Of a stretch of DNA of 64,000 nt, positions 36,411 to 45,502 are shown piece after piece. Each line of letters begins with the position of its first letter. Position 1 is the first letter of the stretch. Made by a program: the position numbers and the translations under genes. The notes below the pieces were generated by a model that worked only from the letters and a program-made list of their open reading frames with translations, made no database searches and had not been told where the DNA came from. Source of the stretch: an uncultured Bacteroidales bacterium (GTDB taxonomy: Bacteria > Bacteroidota > Bacteroidia > Bacteroidales > F082); contig ONFF01000003.1 of NCBI GenBank assembly GCA_900317055.1, forward strand, positions 62,001-126,000, given 5' to 3'.

Positions 36411-38726
36411 ATGAAAAAGCCTGTAAAACATAGAAAAGCAAAGATAGTTCTAATAACCATCGTTGGCCTTTTCATTGCCTTTTTATGCATCCCCGTGCCG
36501 CGCTTCGGCAAGCCCTATTCGACGGTATTGACGGCGAAGAACGGCGAGCTGCTCGGCGCGAAGATTGCTGACGACGGACAGTGGCGTTTTCCTGCCACCA
36601 ACAACTATTCTCCGAAATATGTGGCCTGCCTCTTGGAATATGAAGACCGATGGTTTTTCTTCCATCCGGGTTTCAATCCTGTGGCATTCGTGAAGTCGTT
36701 TATCGACAACATGAAAGCTGGCGAAGTGGTGCGCGGCGGCAGCACTATTTCCATGCAGGTGGTGCGCATGTCGCGCGACAACCCGCCTCGTACCTACGCC
36801 GAGAAGCTTTGGGAGGTCATTCTGGCCATGCGCCTGGAGTTGCACTATTCCAAGAGGTCTATCCTTAATATGTATGCCGCCAACGCGCCCTTTGGGGGCA
36901 ATGTGGTAGGCATCGACGCTGCAGCATGGCGTTATTTCCATACCACACCCGATGAGCTCTCTTGGGGTGAGGCAGCCACCCTTGCCGTGTTGCCCAATTC
37001 TCCGGCACTGATTCACCCAGGCCGCTCCCGCGACCGTTTGGAACAGAAACGCGATGAGTTGTTGAAGCGTATGCCGAATGCCAAAGCCTATATCCCAAGG
37101 CGGTTTCATGCTCCCGAGCTCTCGGAGGAAGATGCCGAGTTGGCTATGATGGAGAACATCCCCGACAAGCCTTTCGACATGCCTATGCTGGCCTATCATT
37201 ACCTCAGCGACCAAGACAAACAACATCATGGACAACAAATCTCATCCACCCTTGACTACAACTTGCAGCGTTCGGTATTAGACCTCATGCACCGCCATCA
37301 TGAGTCCAATGTGATGAACAACATCGACAATGCAGCGGTATATGTCGTTGATTATCTGAATGATGAGATTATCGTGTATGTGGGTAATAACAGCGATGCC
37401 TCCGATGCAGCCATGGTCGACATGGTGAAGGCGCAACGCTCCACGGGTAGCATATTGAAGCCTTTCCTTTTTGCCATCATGTTGGATGAAGGCACTTTGC
37501 TTCCAGAGATGGTCCTGCCCGATATCCCGATGAGCCTTTCAGGCTTTACGCCGAAGAACTACAGCGGTGAGTATTGGGGAGCTGTGCCCGCCGACAAGGC
37601 CTTGCAGAACTCGTTGAACGCGCCTTTTGTGCATCTGTTGCGTGAGTACGGTCAGCAGCGGTTTCATGCTCTGTTGAAGCAGCTGCCGCTGAAAGGCATT
37701 GTCTTCGATGCGGAGCATTATGGCCTGTCGCTCATCGTAGGTGGTGGCGAGGCCTCGCTTTACGACATCACCAACGCCTACGCCAAGATGGGTCGCAAGT
37801 TGGCTGTTCATGTGAACGAAAACTACAATGCTAAGGTGGATGAGAAGGAATCGCCGTTCTCAGCTGAGGCCATCGCTGAGACTTTTCATGTGATGCAAGG
37901 TTTGACGCGTCCCACAAGCCAAATCGGGTGGGGCGGTTTTGCCTCGTCGAAACAGGTGGCTTGGAAGACGGGCACCAGCTTCGGTTTCAAGGACGCTTGG
38001 GCAGTGGGTCTTACCGACCGCTATGTAGTGGGCGTCTGGGTAGGCAACTCCGACGGTGAGGGTCGCCCGGGACTGACGGGTGTTGGTGTGGCGGCGCCCA
38101 TATTGTTTGATGTGGTCGGCAAACTCAACGACAGTTACCGCTATCCTGCCAACACTGCTGAGAGCCTTGAGATAGAGACCTGCGCCGAGTCGGGCTATCC
38201 CAAGTCGGAGTACTGTCCTTCGACGAAAAAGATCCGTGTGCCCAATGTGGAGAACCAGACGGGTGTGTGCCCCTATCATAAAAAGGTGTTTTTGGACGAG
38301 TCGCGGCAATATCAGGTGCGCCCTGATTGCTATCCCGTTGACCAGAAGAATTATGAGGTGTATTATGTGTTGCCGCCCGTGATGGAGTGGTTTTACAAGA
38401 AGCATTCGCCTTTGTTCAGGCCTTTGCCCGCCTTCTATCCAGGCTGTGGCACAGCCCATCCCGACGAGGTGATGGCCTTTGTTTATCCCAAGAGCGATGC
38501 CAAGGTGAGCATCCCCATCGGCATCCGTGGAGACCGCCAGCAGGTCATCTTTGAGATTGCCCACCGCAACCCGCAAAAGACCATTTATTGGAACCTCAAC
38601 GATGAATTTTTAGGCCAAACTCGCCTCAACCATCAGATGCCCATCGATGTGGAAAAAGGTACCTACCGTCTCCGTTGCGTTGACGAGGACGGGGTGGAGT
38701 TGAATAGAAGGATTGTGGTGCAATAG
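36411..38726 (+). CDS. pbpC: Penicillin-binding protein 1C
   Basis: Bifunctional class A PBP in the inner membrane. One N-terminal anchor (IVLITIVGLFIAFLCIPV), a glycosyltransferase domain with catalytic E78 in YEDRW and RGGSTISMQ, and a transpeptidase with SxxK at 347-350 (GSILKPF), SLN in NSLNAP and KTG at 519-521. The C-terminal BiPBP_C-like domain is present (VFLDESRQYQV to end). The ATG at 36411, with AGAGGA just before it, is preferred to the frame upstream, which is repeat DNA. Normally paired with the alpha-2-macroglobulin gene; here separated by the accessory island. Confidence 0.95.
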   Translation: MKKPVKHRKAKIVLITIVGLFIAFLCIPVPRFGKPYSTVLTAKNGELLGAKIADDGQWRFPATNNYSPKYVACLLEYEDRWFFFHPGFNPVAFVKSFIDNMKAGEVVRGGSTISMQVVRMSRDNPPRTYAEKLWEVILAMRLELHYSKRSILNMYAANAPFGGNVVGIDAAAWRYFHTTPDELSWGEAATLAVLPNSPALIHPGRSRDRLEQKRDELLKRMPNAKAYIPRRFHAPELSEEDAELAMMENIPDKPFDMPMLAYHYLSDQDKQHHGQQISSTLDYNLQRSVLDLMHRHHESNVMNNIDNAAVYVVDYLNDEIIVYVGNNSDASDAAMVDMVKAQRSTGSILKPFLFAIMLDEGTLLPEMVLPDIPMSLSGFTPKNYSGEYWGAVPADKALQNSLNAPFVHLLREYGQQRFHALLKQLPLKGIVFDAEHYGLSLIVGGGEASLYDITNAYAKMGRKLAVHVNENYNAKVDEKESPFSAEAIAETFHVMQGLTRPTSQIGWGGFASSKQVAWKTGTSFGFKDAWAVGLTDRYVVGVWVGNSDGEGRPGLTGVGVAAPILFDVVGKLNDSYRYPANTAESLEIETCAESGYPKSEYCPSTKKIRVPNVENQTGVCPYHKKVFLDESRQYQVRPDCYPVDQKNYEVYYVLPPVMEWFYKKHSPLFRPLPAFYPGCGTAHPDEVMAFVYPKSDAKVSIPIGIRGDRQQVIFEIAHRNPQKTIYWNLNDEFLGQTRLNHQMPIDVEKGTYRLRCVDEDGVELNRRIVVQ

Positions 38727-38728
38727 CA

Positions 38729-38756
38729 GCGGTCCCTGAGCCCGTCGAAGGGCCGC
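38729..38756. repeat. REP-like element, family 1
   Basis: CCCTGAGCCCGTCGAAGGG enclosed by GCGG/CCGC, immediately after the pbpC stop and 2 bases before the end of the converging phosphatase gene. Confidence 0.85.
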
Positions 38757-38758
38757 AT

Positions 38759-39274
38759 TTACCACGCATAAGCCTCCGCCGTCATCCATTTGCCCTGTAC
38801 TTTGAGCACACGCTCGATCACATCACGAACAGCACCTTTGCCGCCAGGGCATTCGCTGACAAACTTGCTGATGGCTTTCACTTCGGGCACGGCGTCGGAG
38901 GGGCAGGCGGGTAGACCCACGCACTGCATCACGCGCATGTCGGGGATGTCATCACCCATGAAGATGATTTCCTCAGGCTTCAAACCGTTTTCCTTCATGT
39001 ACTCGTTGAGCTTCAGTACTTTGTCGGGGATGCCTGTGAATACATCGGTCACGCCGAGACTGTTCATGCGTACGATGGTCGAGGGGCAGATGGCACCCGA
39101 AATGACGGCCACATGATAGCCCAATTTGGAGGCCAGTTGCAGTGCATAGCCGTCTTTCACATTGGTGGCACGCAGGGGATGACCATCAAAGTCGCAGAAA
39201 ACGGTGCCGTCGGTCATCACACCGTCGAAGTCGAAGATGAAAGTGGTGATAGGGGAGAAGTCTATTTCGTTCAT
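38759..39274 (-). CDS. KdsC-like HAD phosphatase
   Basis: 3-deoxy-D-manno-octulosonate 8-phosphate phosphatase type, which removes phosphate in the Kdo branch of LPS synthesis. 171 residues, capless HAD fold: nucleophile motif DFDGVMTDG (Asp15 and Asp17), the SG motif in AVISGA, and MGDDIPDM for the metal site. Length and order match KdsC. It is on the opposite strand to pbpC and convergent with it, with a REP between. Confidence 0.85.
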   Translation of the reverse strand: MNEIDFSPITTFIFDFDGVMTDGTVFCDFDGHPLRATNVKDGYALQLASKLGYHVAVISGAICPSTIVRMNSLGVTDVFTGIPDKVLKLNEYMKENGLKPEEIIFMGDDIPDMRVMQCVGLPACPSDAVPEVKAISKFVSECPGGKGAVRDVIERVLKVQGKWMTAEAYAW

Positions 39275-39342
39275 GGATGCTCGTTTTGAGGCTCAAAAAT
39301 ACGGTTTTTTTGTCAAATGCCACTTGATAACATAAAAATACG

Positions 39343-39350
39343 TAAATTTG
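39343..39350 (+). promoter_or_regulatory. -7 element upstream of rsfS
   Basis: TAAATTTG, 190 bases before the rsfS start. If used, the whole four-arm palindrome at 39393-39482 would be transcribed as part of the leader. Confidence 0.45.
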
Positions 39351-39392
39351 CACCCTTAAACCAGACGCGAGGCATCAAGGCCACGCCGTATT

Positions 39393-39482
39393 GCCTCATG
39401 GCGGAGGGACATCCGCCATCTCCCAATTGCGAAGACGTATTCCTTTCGCTTGGGAGATTGCGGGTCAAGCCCGCAATGAGGC
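39393..39482. repeat. Four-way-junction palindromic element
   Basis: Outer stem GCCTCAT / ATGAGGC (39393-39399 with 39476-39482). Three inner arms: GGCGGA/TCCGCC (39400-39417), ATCTCCCAA/TTGGGAGAT (39418-39458, extended by GCGAAG/CTTTCGC) and GCGGG/CCCGC (39460-39474). Folded, it is a cloverleaf-like cruciform in the 265-base gap before rsfS. No gene is present there. Confidence 0.75.
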
Positions 39483-39539
39483 CAAGAGGCGGAAGCCTGT
39501 TCCCATTCCTGAAGTCACGCGTCCCGTAGTCAATAAAAT

Positions 39540-39917
39540 ATGAGAATCAGACATCAAAACGATAATGTTGAAGAGATTGTGGCCGCAACGATAGAGGCCA
39601 TGGAAGCCGTGAAAGGCAAGGACATCGTCACCCTTGACCTGAGGGAAATCACCACCGCCGTGACGGACTATTTCGTCATCTGCCACGCACCCTCCAAGAC
39701 GCAGGTGGATGCCATCGCTGACAAGGTGGAGGAACTGGTCTTTGAAAAAACGCACAGCAAACCCTACCATGTAGAGGGTCGCGACAATACGGAATGGATT
39801 TTGATTGACTTCGTGGATGTCGTCGTCCATGTGTTCCTGGAATCGGCACGAGGCTATTATAAACTTGAAGAGCTTTGGGCCGATGCCGAGAGAATCGTGA
39901 AGGCGAACGAGGATTAA
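39540..39917 (+). CDS. rsfS: Ribosome silencing factor RsfS
   Basis: Binds L14 of the 50S subunit and stops subunit joining when nutrients are short. 125 residues, with the core DYFVICHAPSKTQVDAIAD, HVEGRDNTEWILIDFVDVVVHVF and YYKLEELWADA motifs of the DUF143/Iojap family. It heads the rsfS-ftsH-LUD group, which is a frequent Bacteroidota order. Gap to ftsH is 25 bases. Confidence 0.95.
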   Translation: MRIRHQNDNVEEIVAATIEAMEAVKGKDIVTLDLREITTAVTDYFVICHAPSKTQVDAIADKVEELVFEKTHSKPYHVEGRDNTEWILIDFVDVVVHVFLESARGYYKLEELWADAERIVKANED

Positions 39918-39942
39918 TCGTTTCAAAATCAAGTTTTTACAA

Positions 39943-42000
39943 ATGGATAACAAAGAGACTAAAGGGGCTGGCAACCATCCGAACCAGCCTGTTCAGCCCA
40001 ACCAACCGAATCAAAAGCCTAATGGCAAGAGACGGTTCAATCTGATGTGGATTTATGCCATTTTGGCAATCGTCCTCATCGGTGTGAATATCTTTGGCCG
40101 GGATACAAGTATGCCGCAGGAAGATATCGATCAGGGAAAGCTTATCGAATTGCTTGAGAAGCAGCAGATACAGAGGATTGATTTGGTCAATGGCAAGGAT
40201 GCCGAGATTTACTTGAACCAAAAAGGTCTATCAGAGTATTTTCCCGAGGTGACAGCTACGGATAAGGGGACTACCTCAACGCCAAGCTATACCTATCGCA
40301 TTGGCGACCTTGGCCGTTTCGAGGAGATGGTGGAAAATGTGCAGAAGGAAAAGGAAATTAAAGATCCGGTCTATATCAGCAATGTGGAACGAAAGAGTTG
40401 GGTCTCCGATTTCTTGATCGGCTGGCTGCCCTTTATTATCTTGATTGTGATTTGGGTTGCCATCATGCGTGGTATGGGTCGTGGCCTTGGCGGTGGGGGA
40501 GGCGCTGGCTCGATTTTCAACATTGGCAAGTCGAGGGCGCAGCTTTATGACAAAAACACCAGTGTCAATGTGACATTCAAGGATGTGGCAGGCTTGGAAG
40601 AGGCCAAGGTGGAGATTATGGAAGTCGTCGACTTCTTGAAGAATCCTGAAAAATACACCAAACTGGGCGGTAAAATCCCGAAGGGTGTGCTTCTGGTAGG
40701 CCCTCCCGGAACGGGTAAGACTTTGTTGGCCAAGTCGGTGGCAGGCGAGGCCAATGTGCCTTTCTTCAGCCTCTCAGGCTCCGACTTTGTGGAGATGTTT
40801 GTCGGTGTGGGTGCCTCACGCGTCCGCGACCTGTTCAATAACGCCAAGTCGAAGGCACCATGCATCATCTTCATCGATGAGATTGATGCCATAGGTCGTG
40901 CCCGTGGCAAGAGTGCCCTCACAGGCGGCAACGATGAACGCGAAAGCACATTGAACCAGTTGCTCACCGAAATGGACGGCTTCGGCACCAATTCGGGTGT
41001 CATCGTGTTGGCAGCCACCAACCGTGCCGACATCTTGGATAAGGCTTTGCTTCGTGCCGGCCGTTTCGACCGTCAGATTTATGTGGAGTTGCCCGATATT
41101 GTTGGCCGTAAGGAAATCTTTGAGGTACACATGCGCGGCTTGAAGCTCGGCAACGATGTCGACAAGGACTTCCTGGCCAAGCAGACACCAGGTTTCTCTG
41201 GTGCCGACATCGCCAATGTGTGCAACGAAGCAGCATTGATGGCAGCCCGCAAAGGCAAGGAAGAAATCGACAAACAAGACTTCCTCGATGCTGTTGACCG
41301 TATCATTGGTGGTCTTGAAAAGAAGAATAAGATCATCACCCCGGAAGAAAAGAAGGTCATCGCCTTCCATGAGGCTGGTCATGCCACAACGAGTTGGCTG
41401 CTGCAATATGCACATCCGCTGGTCAAGGTGACCATCGTGCCGCGTGGCAATTCGTTGGGCGCAGCTTGGTATCTGCCAGAAGAACGCCAAATCACCACCA
41501 AGGAGCAGATGTATCATGAAATGATTGCCACTTTGGGTGGTCGTGCTGCCGAGCAGGTGATTTTCGGCCAGATTTCCACTGGTGCCCTATCCGACCTCGA
41601 AAAGGTGACCAAGCAGGCCTTCGCTATGGTAACTTATTACGGTTTGGACGACGAAATCGGCAACATCAGTTACTACGACTCATCGGGTCAACAGGACTAC
41701 AGCTTGACGAAGCCCTATAGCGAGAAGACGGCCGAGACCATCGATAAAGAAGTGAGCAAACTCATCGAAAAGGCCTATCAAGAAGCTATCTCCATCTTGA
41801 CAGAACATCGCGAAGGCTTGTCGCAGCTGGCCAACAAACTCATCGAGGAGGAAGTCATTTTCGGCGAAGACCTTGAACATATCTTCGGCAAGCGTCCGTG
41901 GAACAATTCGGAAGACGAGAAGTTGAAGGATGCCGCGCTGAAAGCTGCTGAGAACCGATCTGAGAATCAACCTGAAGAAAACCAATCTCAAAACGCGTAA
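39943..42000 (+). CDS. ftsH: ATP-dependent zinc metalloprotease FtsH
   Basis: Membrane-anchored AAA protease removing damaged membrane and regulatory proteins. 685 residues: two membrane segments (about residues 27-50 and 152-175), AAA domain with Walker A GPPGTGKT 253-260, Walker B IIFIDEID and SRH, then the peptidase site HEAGH at 476-480. An N-terminal stretch rich in N, Q, P precedes the first membrane segment, common in this phylum. The C terminus is polar (E/N/Q). Confidence 0.97.
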   Translation: MDNKETKGAGNHPNQPVQPNQPNQKPNGKRRFNLMWIYAILAIVLIGVNIFGRDTSMPQEDIDQGKLIELLEKQQIQRIDLVNGKDAEIYLNQKGLSEYFPEVTATDKGTTSTPSYTYRIGDLGRFEEMVENVQKEKEIKDPVYISNVERKSWVSDFLIGWLPFIILIVIWVAIMRGMGRGLGGGGGAGSIFNIGKSRAQLYDKNTSVNVTFKDVAGLEEAKVEIMEVVDFLKNPEKYTKLGGKIPKGVLLVGPPGTGKTLLAKSVAGEANVPFFSLSGSDFVEMFVGVGASRVRDLFNNAKSKAPCIIFIDEIDAIGRARGKSALTGGNDERESTLNQLLTEMDGFGTNSGVIVLAATNRADILDKALLRAGRFDRQIYVELPDIVGRKEIFEVHMRGLKLGNDVDKDFLAKQTPGFSGADIANVCNEAALMAARKGKEEIDKQDFLDAVDRIIGGLEKKNKIITPEEKKVIAFHEAGHATTSWLLQYAHPLVKVTIVPRGNSLGAAWYLPEERQITTKEQMYHEMIATLGGRAAEQVIFGQISTGALSDLEKVTKQAFAMVTYYGLDDEIGNISYYDSSGQQDYSLTKPYSEKTAETIDKEVSKLIEKAYQEAISILTEHREGLSQLANKLIEEEVIFGEDLEHIFGKRPWNNSEDEKLKDAALKAAENRSENQPEENQSQNA

Positions 42001-42004
42001 AGCC

Positions 42005-42679
42005 ATGGCTTGGGACAACAAAGGAGAAAACAAGGATGCCACCTTCAAGGAGCAGATGCTGGCCAAGGTGCGCAATGCCCTCATCGAGCGGCAGGAGGCT
42101 TTGTTTAAAGACATCGACCAACGCACCGAGACTTGGGTACCCATCAAGGAGGAAGACGGTACAGCCATCACTTTTGTGCAGAATTTCAAGGAACATGGCG
42201 GCATCTTCATCTATTTGGAGAGCGAAGCTGAGTTTGCAGAGTGCATCAAACAGTTGGCTCCCGAAAACGGATGGGAACCGCTGTGGTGTACAAGCCCCGA
42301 GATGCAAAGCCTTTTGGACAAATATGGCATTCCGCATACCGACAGTAAAGATCGTGAGCCTAAGCAGAAACTTGTCAGCCTGACGGGCTGCGACTGCTTA
42401 GTGGCACAAACAGGTAGTATTGTCCTTTCCGATGCCTTAACGCAAACCCGTGAGGCATACGCCTTGCCTGATATCCTGTTGGTGTATGCCACCACGGAGC
42501 AAATTGTTCCCGGCATGCGCACGGCTTTCCAGACCGTGAAACGGAAATATGCCAAAGACAAACCTTCGCAGTTGACCGTCATCACAGGCCCAAGTCGCAG
42601 CACCGACATTGAGCAGACCTTGGTCATCGGTGCCAGCGGCATCCGCCAAGTGGCGGTGTTTTTGGTTGATGAGGAATAA
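42005..42679 (+). CDS. LUD-domain protein (LutC/YkgG-like)
   Basis: 224 residues. The LUD domain shows CDCLVAQTGSIVLSD and the closing TVITGPSRSTDIEQTLVIGASGI, both typical of LutC/YkgG. Full LutABC complexes oxidise lactate, but LutA and LutB are not here. In Bacteroidota a single LUD protein usually follows ftsH and its role is not known. Start 4 bases after ftsH stop suggests co-transcription. Confidence 0.85.
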   Translation: MAWDNKGENKDATFKEQMLAKVRNALIERQEALFKDIDQRTETWVPIKEEDGTAITFVQNFKEHGGIFIYLESEAEFAECIKQLAPENGWEPLWCTSPEMQSLLDKYGIPHTDSKDREPKQKLVSLTGCDCLVAQTGSIVLSDALTQTREAYALPDILLVYATTEQIVPGMRTAFQTVKRKYAKDKPSQLTVITGPSRSTDIEQTLVIGASGIRQVAVFLVDEE

Positions 42680-42687
42680 TTAAGCCA

Positions 42688-42713
42688 GGCCCCTGAGCCT
42701 GTCGAAGGGCCGG
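42688..42713. repeat. REP-like element, family 1 (left of GIY-YIG gene)
   Basis: CCCCTGAGCCTGTCGAAGGG with GGCC ends. An inverted partner lies at 43025-43052; the two frame the GIY-YIG gene. Confidence 0.85.
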
Positions 42714-42728
42714 TTAATACATATTATG

Positions 42729-43007
42729 CTATTTTTTTGGCCTCGACAACTCGGGTAATAGCTCAGGTTGATTATTAATCAATGCCTCTTTTTTCAATCG
42801 GTTCCATCTTTTAACTTGGTGCTCCCTGTTAAAAGCCTCATCAATTCGTTGAAACTTTTCGTAATAAACAAGTTTTACAGGTAGGTGCTTTTTCGTAAAA
42901 ATAGAACCTTCTCCTGCTTGGTGCTGCTTTAAGCGTAAGTCAAGGTCTTGAGTGCTACCTACATAATATTGGCCATTGGAGCATTCTAATATGTACATGT
43001 AACACAT
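42729..43007 (-). CDS. Small GIY-YIG nuclease family protein
   Basis: 92 residues, a stand-alone GIY-YIG domain: MYILECSNGQYYVGSTQDLDLRL gives the YIL...YVG signature, followed by a catalytic-type Arg and a Glu in the region of FNREHQVKRWNRLKKEALI. Members are endonucleases of the UvrC/homing fold, with uncertain roles when alone. Flanked on both sides by inverted family-1 REPs, and on the strand opposite to the ftsH cluster. This arrangement suggests that it moves or co-evolves with the repeat. Confidence 0.88.
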   Translation of the reverse strand: MCYMYILECSNGQYYVGSTQDLDLRLKQHQAGEGSIFTKKHLPVKLVYYEKFQRIDEAFNREHQVKRWNRLKKEALINNQPELLPELSRPKK

Positions 43008-43024
43008 AATAACCTTTTTTTGAA

Positions 43025-43052
43025 GGTCGGCCCTTCGACAGGCTCAGGGACC
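43025..43052. repeat. REP-like element, family 1 (right of GIY-YIG gene), inverted
   Basis: GGTC-GGCCCTTCGACAGG-CTCAGGGACC: the reverse complement of the family-1 unit, with GGTC...GACC ends. Lies 7 bases before the end of moxR. Confidence 0.85.
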
Positions 43053-43058
43053 TTAACT

Positions 43059-44024
43059 TTACTTTAGCTGGTCAATAATAGATTCGATGGAAACCCCTTC
43101 TGCTTCAGCAGTATAGTTCCTGATGATGCGGTGACGCAAAATCGGCACAGCCACACGCTGCACATCCTCGATGTCGGGCGAGTATTTGCCCGTCAGCAGG
43201 GCGTTGGCCTTGGCACCGATGATGAGGTACTGCGAGGCACGCGGACCAGCACCCCAACTGAGGTAACGGTTGGCCCAGTCGTGGGCTTTTTCGGTGTGGG
43301 GACGCGTTTTGGCCACCAGATTAACTGCATATTCGTATACATTGTCGGGCACGGGCACGCGACGCACCAACTGTTGGAAATACAAGATTTCTTCAGGTGA
43401 CAATACAGCATTCACCTCGGTCACGCTGCCAATGGTGGTGCTCTTCACGATGTCGATTTCCTCCTCGTAGGAAGGATAGTCGAGCATGAGGTTGAACATG
43501 AAACGGTCTAATTGGGCTTCGGGTAGGGGATAGGTGCCTTCCTGTTCAATGGGGTTTTGGGTAGCCAAAACAAAGAACGGCTCTTGCAGCTTGTATGTTT
43601 TGCCCGACACGGTGATGCTCTTCTCCTGCATGGCTTCAAGCAAAGCGGCCTGCGTCTTGGGGGGAGTACGGTTGATTTCGTCAGCCAAGACGATGTTGGC
43701 GAAGACGGGGCCCTTGATGAACTTGAACTGTCGTGACTCATCCAATATCTCGGTACCCACGATGTCGGAAGGCATCAGGTCAGGGGTGAACTGGATGCGG
43801 CTGAAGCTCAAACCCAAAGCCTTGCCAATGGTGTTGACCAATAGGGTTTTTGCCAAACCAGGCACGCCAACGAGCAGCACATGGCCTTGGCAAAAGATGG
43901 ACAGGATGGTGTCGTGGATGATGTCATGCTGTCCGACGATGACTTTACCGATTTCCTTGCGGAGGGTATCATATTTTTCGACAAGCGCCTTGGCACCGTC
44001 GACATCTGAAGCGTAGTTTGTCAT
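43059..44024 (-). CDS. MoxR-type AAA ATPase
   Basis: Chaperone-like AAA+ ATPase of about 321 residues. Walker A GVPGLAKT, Walker B LADEINRTPPKTQAALLEAMQE and the sensor ATQNPIEQEGTYPLPEAQLDRF are all present. The ATG at 44024 overlaps the stop of the upstream PPIase gene by 4 bases (ATGA); a longer frame from a TTG at 44036 is less likely. MoxR proteins mature VWA-domain or metal-containing partners; usual partners (DUF58, VWA) are not next to it here. Confidence 0.92.
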   Translation of the reverse strand: MTNYASDVDGAKALVEKYDTLRKEIGKVIVGQHDIIHDTILSIFCQGHVLLVGVPGLAKTLLVNTIGKALGLSFSRIQFTPDLMPSDIVGTEILDESRQFKFIKGPVFANIVLADEINRTPPKTQAALLEAMQEKSITVSGKTYKLQEPFFVLATQNPIEQEGTYPLPEAQLDRFMFNLMLDYPSYEEEIDIVKSTTIGSVTEVNAVLSPEEILYFQQLVRRVPVPDNVYEYAVNLVAKTRPHTEKAHDWANRYLSWGAGPRASQYLIIGAKANALLTGKYSPDIEDVQRVAVPILRHRIIRNYTAEAEGVSIESIIDQLK

Positions 44025-45400
44025 TGAAAATTCCAATCGTAATAAAAATCATAATCTTTGTAAGCGTCATCAAGGCGGATATAAGCCTTTTCAGCTTTGT
44101 TGCTCACCCATTTGCCGATGGCTTGCTGGCGTTTCTGACCTAAAGCCCAGTTTTGGATAAGGCTGTAGTCGTCTTTCAGATTGGCCTGATGGGCTTCGTT
44201 CTTCCGATTGACCTTGACGAGGCGGAAAGCGTCGTTGTTCTCATTGGTGGTCATCGGTACAGGGTCGCTAATTTGCCCCACTTCGAGGCGGCTGATGACG
44301 AATGCCAGGTTTTTGTATTCGGGGTAACCCTGCTCAAGCTCTTGTAGGTCTTGCAGGCTGAGCCAGTTGCCTCCCGTAGCGGCATTGCTAAGATAGCCAC
44401 CGTTGTTTCGAGAGTCGTCGTCGCTGTATTTCTTGCAAGCTTCTTCGAAGGTCATGTCCCCGTTACGGATGAGTTGGGCGACTGAATCGAGTTGGTTTTG
44501 GGCTTTTTCAAGGGCTTCGACAGGCACTTTGGCAGTAAGCAGGATATGGCGGCAGTTGATAGTCTCGCCACGACGTTCGATGAGTTGGATAATATGGAAG
44601 CCAAATTGGGTTTCCACAACATCGGAAATCTCGCCGTCGCGGAGGTTGAAGGCGACATTCTCAAATTCGGTAGCATACACACCTTTACCTGCAAAACCGA
44701 GTTCACCGCCCTGACGGGCCGACCCCTGGTCTTCGGAGTAGAGCACGGCCATGGTGGCGAAGCTGCTTTCACCATCTAGGATACGTCTGCGGATTTGGTA
44801 GAGACGGTCTTTCACCTGCAGCTTCTCGTCGATGCTGACGGGCGGACATTTCACAATCTGCACGATTTCATAGCTGGGGCTGATGGTCGGTAGGCTGTCT
44901 TTCGGGATTTCATAAAAGAAGTCCTTCACCTCTTGCGGTGTCACCACCACATTTTCCATGATTTTGGCTTGCACTTGTTCCTGCAACATCTGGTCTTTCA
45001 CCGCTTGACGCACCTCTTCCTTTATTTCCGACATGCTCTTGCCAAACTGTTCTTCCATCTTTTCCTGTGAACCAACTCTACTGACGAAATAGCGAATACG
45101 TTGGTCCACTTGAGCATCCACCTGCTCATCGGTAACCGTGATGCTGTCCATTTCAGCTTGGTTGAGCATGAGTTTTTGAAGAAGTAACTCTTCGAGGATG
45201 CGGGCCCGTACTTCTTTTCCTGTGCCTTCCGCCATGCCTTGCATGCGGTATTGCATGTATTGGTTCTCGATGTCCGATTGTAGGATGATGTTCTTTCCGA
45301 CCACGGCCACCACCTTGTCAATCACTTGGGACTTTTGGTTTTGTGCTATCATCGGCAAGGCCAAAAACAGTAGTGCTATGATAATCCAGTTTCTTTTCAT
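44021..45400 (-). CDS. SurA-like periplasmic peptidyl-prolyl isomerase
   Basis: Chaperone for outer-membrane proteins. From the ATG at 45400: signal peptide MKRNWIIIALLFLALPMIAQ, an N-terminal SurA-type chaperone region (VDKVVAVVGKNIILQSDIENQY), and two parvulin domains (about residues 170-270 and 280-390, the first with QGGELGFAGKG). About 459 residues. It is the last PPIase in a minus-strand folding operon. Confidence 0.9.
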   Translation of the reverse strand: MKRNWIIIALLFLALPMIAQNQKSQVIDKVVAVVGKNIILQSDIENQYMQYRMQGMAEGTGKEVRARILEELLLQKLMLNQAEMDSITVTDEQVDAQVDQRIRYFVSRVGSQEKMEEQFGKSMSEIKEEVRQAVKDQMLQEQVQAKIMENVVVTPQEVKDFFYEIPKDSLPTISPSYEIVQIVKCPPVSIDEKLQVKDRLYQIRRRILDGESSFATMAVLYSEDQGSARQGGELGFAGKGVYATEFENVAFNLRDGEISDVVETQFGFHIIQLIERRGETINCRHILLTAKVPVEALEKAQNQLDSVAQLIRNGDMTFEEACKKYSDDDSRNNGGYLSNAATGGNWLSLQDLQELEQGYPEYKNLAFVISRLEVGQISDPVPMTTNENNDAFRLVKVNRKNEAHQANLKDDYSLIQNWALGQKRQQAIGKWVSNKAEKAYIRLDDAYKDYDFYYDWNFQ

Positions 45401-45502
45401 TATTTCAGGATTCAAAGATTCAAAATTTAAAGATTCAATATTCTTGAGCTTTCAACATCTTGTGAAGCTGCCAGAAGCCCATTCCACATGCCATATCATT
45501 TC

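Noticed and set aside
35827-36441. 204-codon minus-strand open frame with repeated IRICNP / ICNA words
   Set aside because: It is the translation of tandem REP palindromes and the antisense of the RAYT and pbpC starts; the repeats explain it.
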